A stretch of DNA of 64,000 nt from Colletes latitarsis (Eukaryota > Arthropoda > Insecta > Hymenoptera > Colletidae): positions 5,919,672 through 5,983,671 of the forward strand of contig NC_135134.1 of NCBI RefSeq assembly GCF_051014445.1, given 5' to 3'. The position numbers and the translations under genes were made by a program. Below the pieces are notes generated by a model. That model made no database searches. It was not told where the DNA came from and saw nothing but the letters and a program-made list of their open reading frames with translations. Shown here piece by piece: positions 61,461-64,000 of the stretch (positions are counted from its first letter, which is position 1; each line of letters opens with the position of its first letter).

Positions 61461-64000
61461 CGCATGTTATGTCTAGGTTAGGTCTAGGATTTGCCCTCAT
61501 CAGTCTCATACTTCCGCATTCTTCACATACCTGTTGAAGAGATCCATGCCTTTTTCTGGTTTGGATCACGTAGTAACGTGGTACCACACTGAAGCAGTCC
61601 ACTAAACCTGGTTTCGATCAATATTTTAAACGACAGCGCATGTTATGTCTAGGTTTGTCCTGGGATTTGCCCTCATCAGACTCAGACTTTCGCATACTTC
61701 ACATACTTGTTGAACAGATCCTGGGCTTTTTCTGGATTGGATCACGTAGTAATGTGGGTACCACACTGAAACAGTTGATTAAACCTGGTATCGATCAATA
61801 TTTTAGAGTATAACGCAAGTTATGTCTGGGATAGGTCTGGGATTTGCCCTCATCAGCCTCATACTTCCGCATTCTTCACATACCTGTTGAACAGATCCAT
61901 GCCTTTTTCTGGTTTGGATCACGTAGTAACGTGGTACCACACTGAAGCAGTCCACTAAACCTGGTTTCGATCAATATTTTAGAGGATAAGGCATGTTATG
62001 TTTAGGTTAGGCCTGGGATTTGCCCTCATCAGACTCATACTTTCGCGTTTTTCTCATACTTGATGGCCAGATCCTGGGCTTTTTCTAGTTTGGATCACGT
62101 AGTATTGTGATACCACACTAAAACGGCTGATTAATCCTGGTTTCGATCAATATTTTAGAGGATAACGCAAGTTATGTCTGGGATAGGTGTGGGATTTGCC
62201 CTCATCAGGCTCATACTTTCGCGTTTTTCACATACTTGTAGAACAGATCCTGGGCTATTTCTGGTTTGGATCACGCAGTAATGTGGTACCACCCCGAAAC
62301 ATTCAATTAAACCTGGTCTTGATAAATATTTTAGAGGATAACGCATGTTAGGTCTGGGTTTGGTCTAGGATTTGCCCTCGTCAGGCTCATACTTTCGCTT
62401 ATTTCTCATACTTCATGGCTAGATCCTGGGCTTTTTCTGGATTGGATCACGTACTGATGTGGTACCACACTGAAACGGTCAATTAAACCTGGTTTCGATC
62501 AATATTTTAGAGGATAAGGCAAGTTGTGTCTGGGATAGGTCTGGGATTTGCCCTCATCAGTCTCATACTTTCGCGTTTTTCTCATACTTGATGGCCAGAT
62601 CCTGGGCTTTTTCTAGTTTGGATCACGTAGTAACGTGGTACCACACTGAAGCAGTCCACTAAACCTGGTTTCGATCAATATTTTAGATGATAACGCATGT
62701 TAGGTCTAGGTTAGGCCTGGGATTTGCCCTAATCAGGGTCATACTTTCGCAGTTTTAACATACATGTTGGCCTGATCGATGGTTTTTTCTGCTTTGGATA
62801 ACGTAGCAAAGTGGTACCACACTGAAACAGTCCATTAAACCTGGTTTCGATCAATATTTTAGAGGACTACGCATGTTAGGTCTAGGTTAGGCCTGGGATT
62901 TGCACTCATCGGGCTCGTACTTTCGCGTTTTTCACATACTTGATGGCCAGATTCCGGGATTTTTCTGGTTTGGATCACGTAGTAATGTGGTACCACACTG
63001 AAACAGTTAATTAAACCTGGCTTCGATGAATATTTTAGTGGATATCGCATGTTATGTCAAGGTTAGGTCTAGGATTTGCCCTCGTCAGTCTCATACTTTC
63101 GCATTCATCACATACTTGTTGAACGGATCCTGGGTTTTGTCTGGTTTGTATCACGTAGTAATGTGGTACCACACTGAAACATTCAATTAAACCTGGTTTC
63201 GATCAATATTTTAGAGGATAACGCAAGTTATGTCTGGGATAGGTCTGGGATTTGCCCTCATCAGGCTCGTACTTTCACGTTTTTCACACACTTGATGAAC
63301 AGATCCTGGGTTTTCTGTGGTTTAGATCACGTAGTAATGTGGTACCACACTGAAACAGTCCATTGAACCTGGTTTCGATCAATATTTTAGAGGATAACGC
63401 ATGTTATGTCTAGGTTAGGTCTAGGATTTGCCCTCATCAATCTCATACTTCCGCATTCTTCACATACCTGTTGAACAGATCCATGCATTTTTCTGGTTTG
63501 GATCACGTAGTAACGTGGTACCACACTGACGCAGTCCACTAAACCTGGTTTCGATCAATATTTTAAAGGACAATGCATGTTATGTCTAGGTTAGTCCTGG
63601 GATTTGCCCTCATCAGACTCATACTTTCGCGTTTTTCACATAATTGTTGAACAGATCCATGCCTTTTTCTGGTTTGGATCAGGTAGTAACGTGGTACCAC
63701 ACCGAAGCAGTCCACTAAACCTGGTTTCGATCAATATTTTAGAGGATAAGGCATGTTATGTCTAGGTTAGGCCTGGGATTTGCCCTCATCAGACTCATAC
63801 TTTCGCATACTTCACATACTTGTTGAACAGGTCCTGGGCTTTTTCTGGATTGGATCACGTAGTAATGTGGGTACCACACTGAAACAGTTAATTAAACCTG
63901 GTTTCGATCAATATTTTAGAGGATAACGCAAGTTATGTCTGGGATAGGTCTGGGATTTGCCCTCATCAGTCTCATACTTTCGCGTCTTTCTCATACTTGA

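Larger units (their letters stand above)
52382..64000. repeat. 176-bp satellite array, right arm
   Basis: The same satellite resumes in the same orientation directly after the retrotransposon and runs to the window end, about 66 monomers. Its first bases repeat the target sequence at 46381-46393, so the two arms were one array before insertion. Phase and monomer type continue across the junction. From about 55.4 to 61.1 kb the subtype with GTAAATTGGTACCACCC and TCGAACAGTATTTTATTGG is common; it also dominates 26-45 kb. The last 2.5 kb returns to the more general type. Nothing else is seen here except the 84-bp relic at 54493-54576. Confidence 0.98.

Noticed and set aside
1..64000. Assigning the array to a centromere or naming the species
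   Set aside because: Monomer length and dyads are compatible with a centromere, TTAGG-like tracts with a subtelomere, but the sequence alone decides neither, and no species-diagnostic gene is present.

Overview
The window is eukaryotic and consists of two things only: a long tandem satellite array and one full-length non-LTR retrotransposon inserted in it. The satellite fills positions 1-46393 and 52382-64000, about 330 head-to-tail monomers by arithmetic. The period is 176 bp (the conserved GGTACC-centred motif recurs at 65, 241, 417, 593 and 769). There is no rRNA, tRNA, CRISPR, bacterial operon or host protein gene. The organism is most likely an arthropod, probably an insect. This rests on the R1-clade retroelement, which is best known from arthropods, and on the TTAGG-like runs in every monomer. 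The species cannot be named.

The retrotransposon lies on the minus strand at 46394-52381 (5,988 bp) and is strongly GC-rich against its AT-rich surroundings. In sense order it has a structured 5' UTR (52381-51997), ORF1 (gag-like, 625 aa, three C-terminal zinc knuckles), ORF2 (1,060 aa: APE endonuclease, reverse transcriptase with YADD, C-terminal zinc finger), a 3' UTR of about 516 bp built largely of perfect hairpins, and an uninterrupted 27-nt poly(A). The ORFs meet at a TAATG stop-start overlap, the arrangement known for the R1-clade element SART1. A 13-bp target-site duplication (up to 16 bp if T's shared with the poly(A) are counted) flanks it. With both ORFs intact, the insertion looks recent and possibly active. 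An empty paralogous target survives 2,113 bp upstream at 44268-44280.

The array is a mosaic of diverged monomers carrying several layers of segmental duplication: a nearly identical 3,695-bp tandem pair (25.0-32.4 kb), a 7-monomer 1,233-bp unit (57.2-61.5 kb), and 15-, 25-, 28- and 30-monomer-scale duplications in the first 21 kb. Twice (37442-37525 and 54493-54576) an identical 84-bp GC-rich block replaces part of a monomer. Read on the plus strand, this block resembles the first ~78 nt of the retrotransposon's 5' end, including the same predicted hairpins. It is therefore probably a relic of a second, related element that also entered this satellite. Together these suggest an R1-type lineage that repeatedly targets the satellite. 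The many 60-135 aa reading frames in the array are by-products of the repeat and are not annotated as genes.
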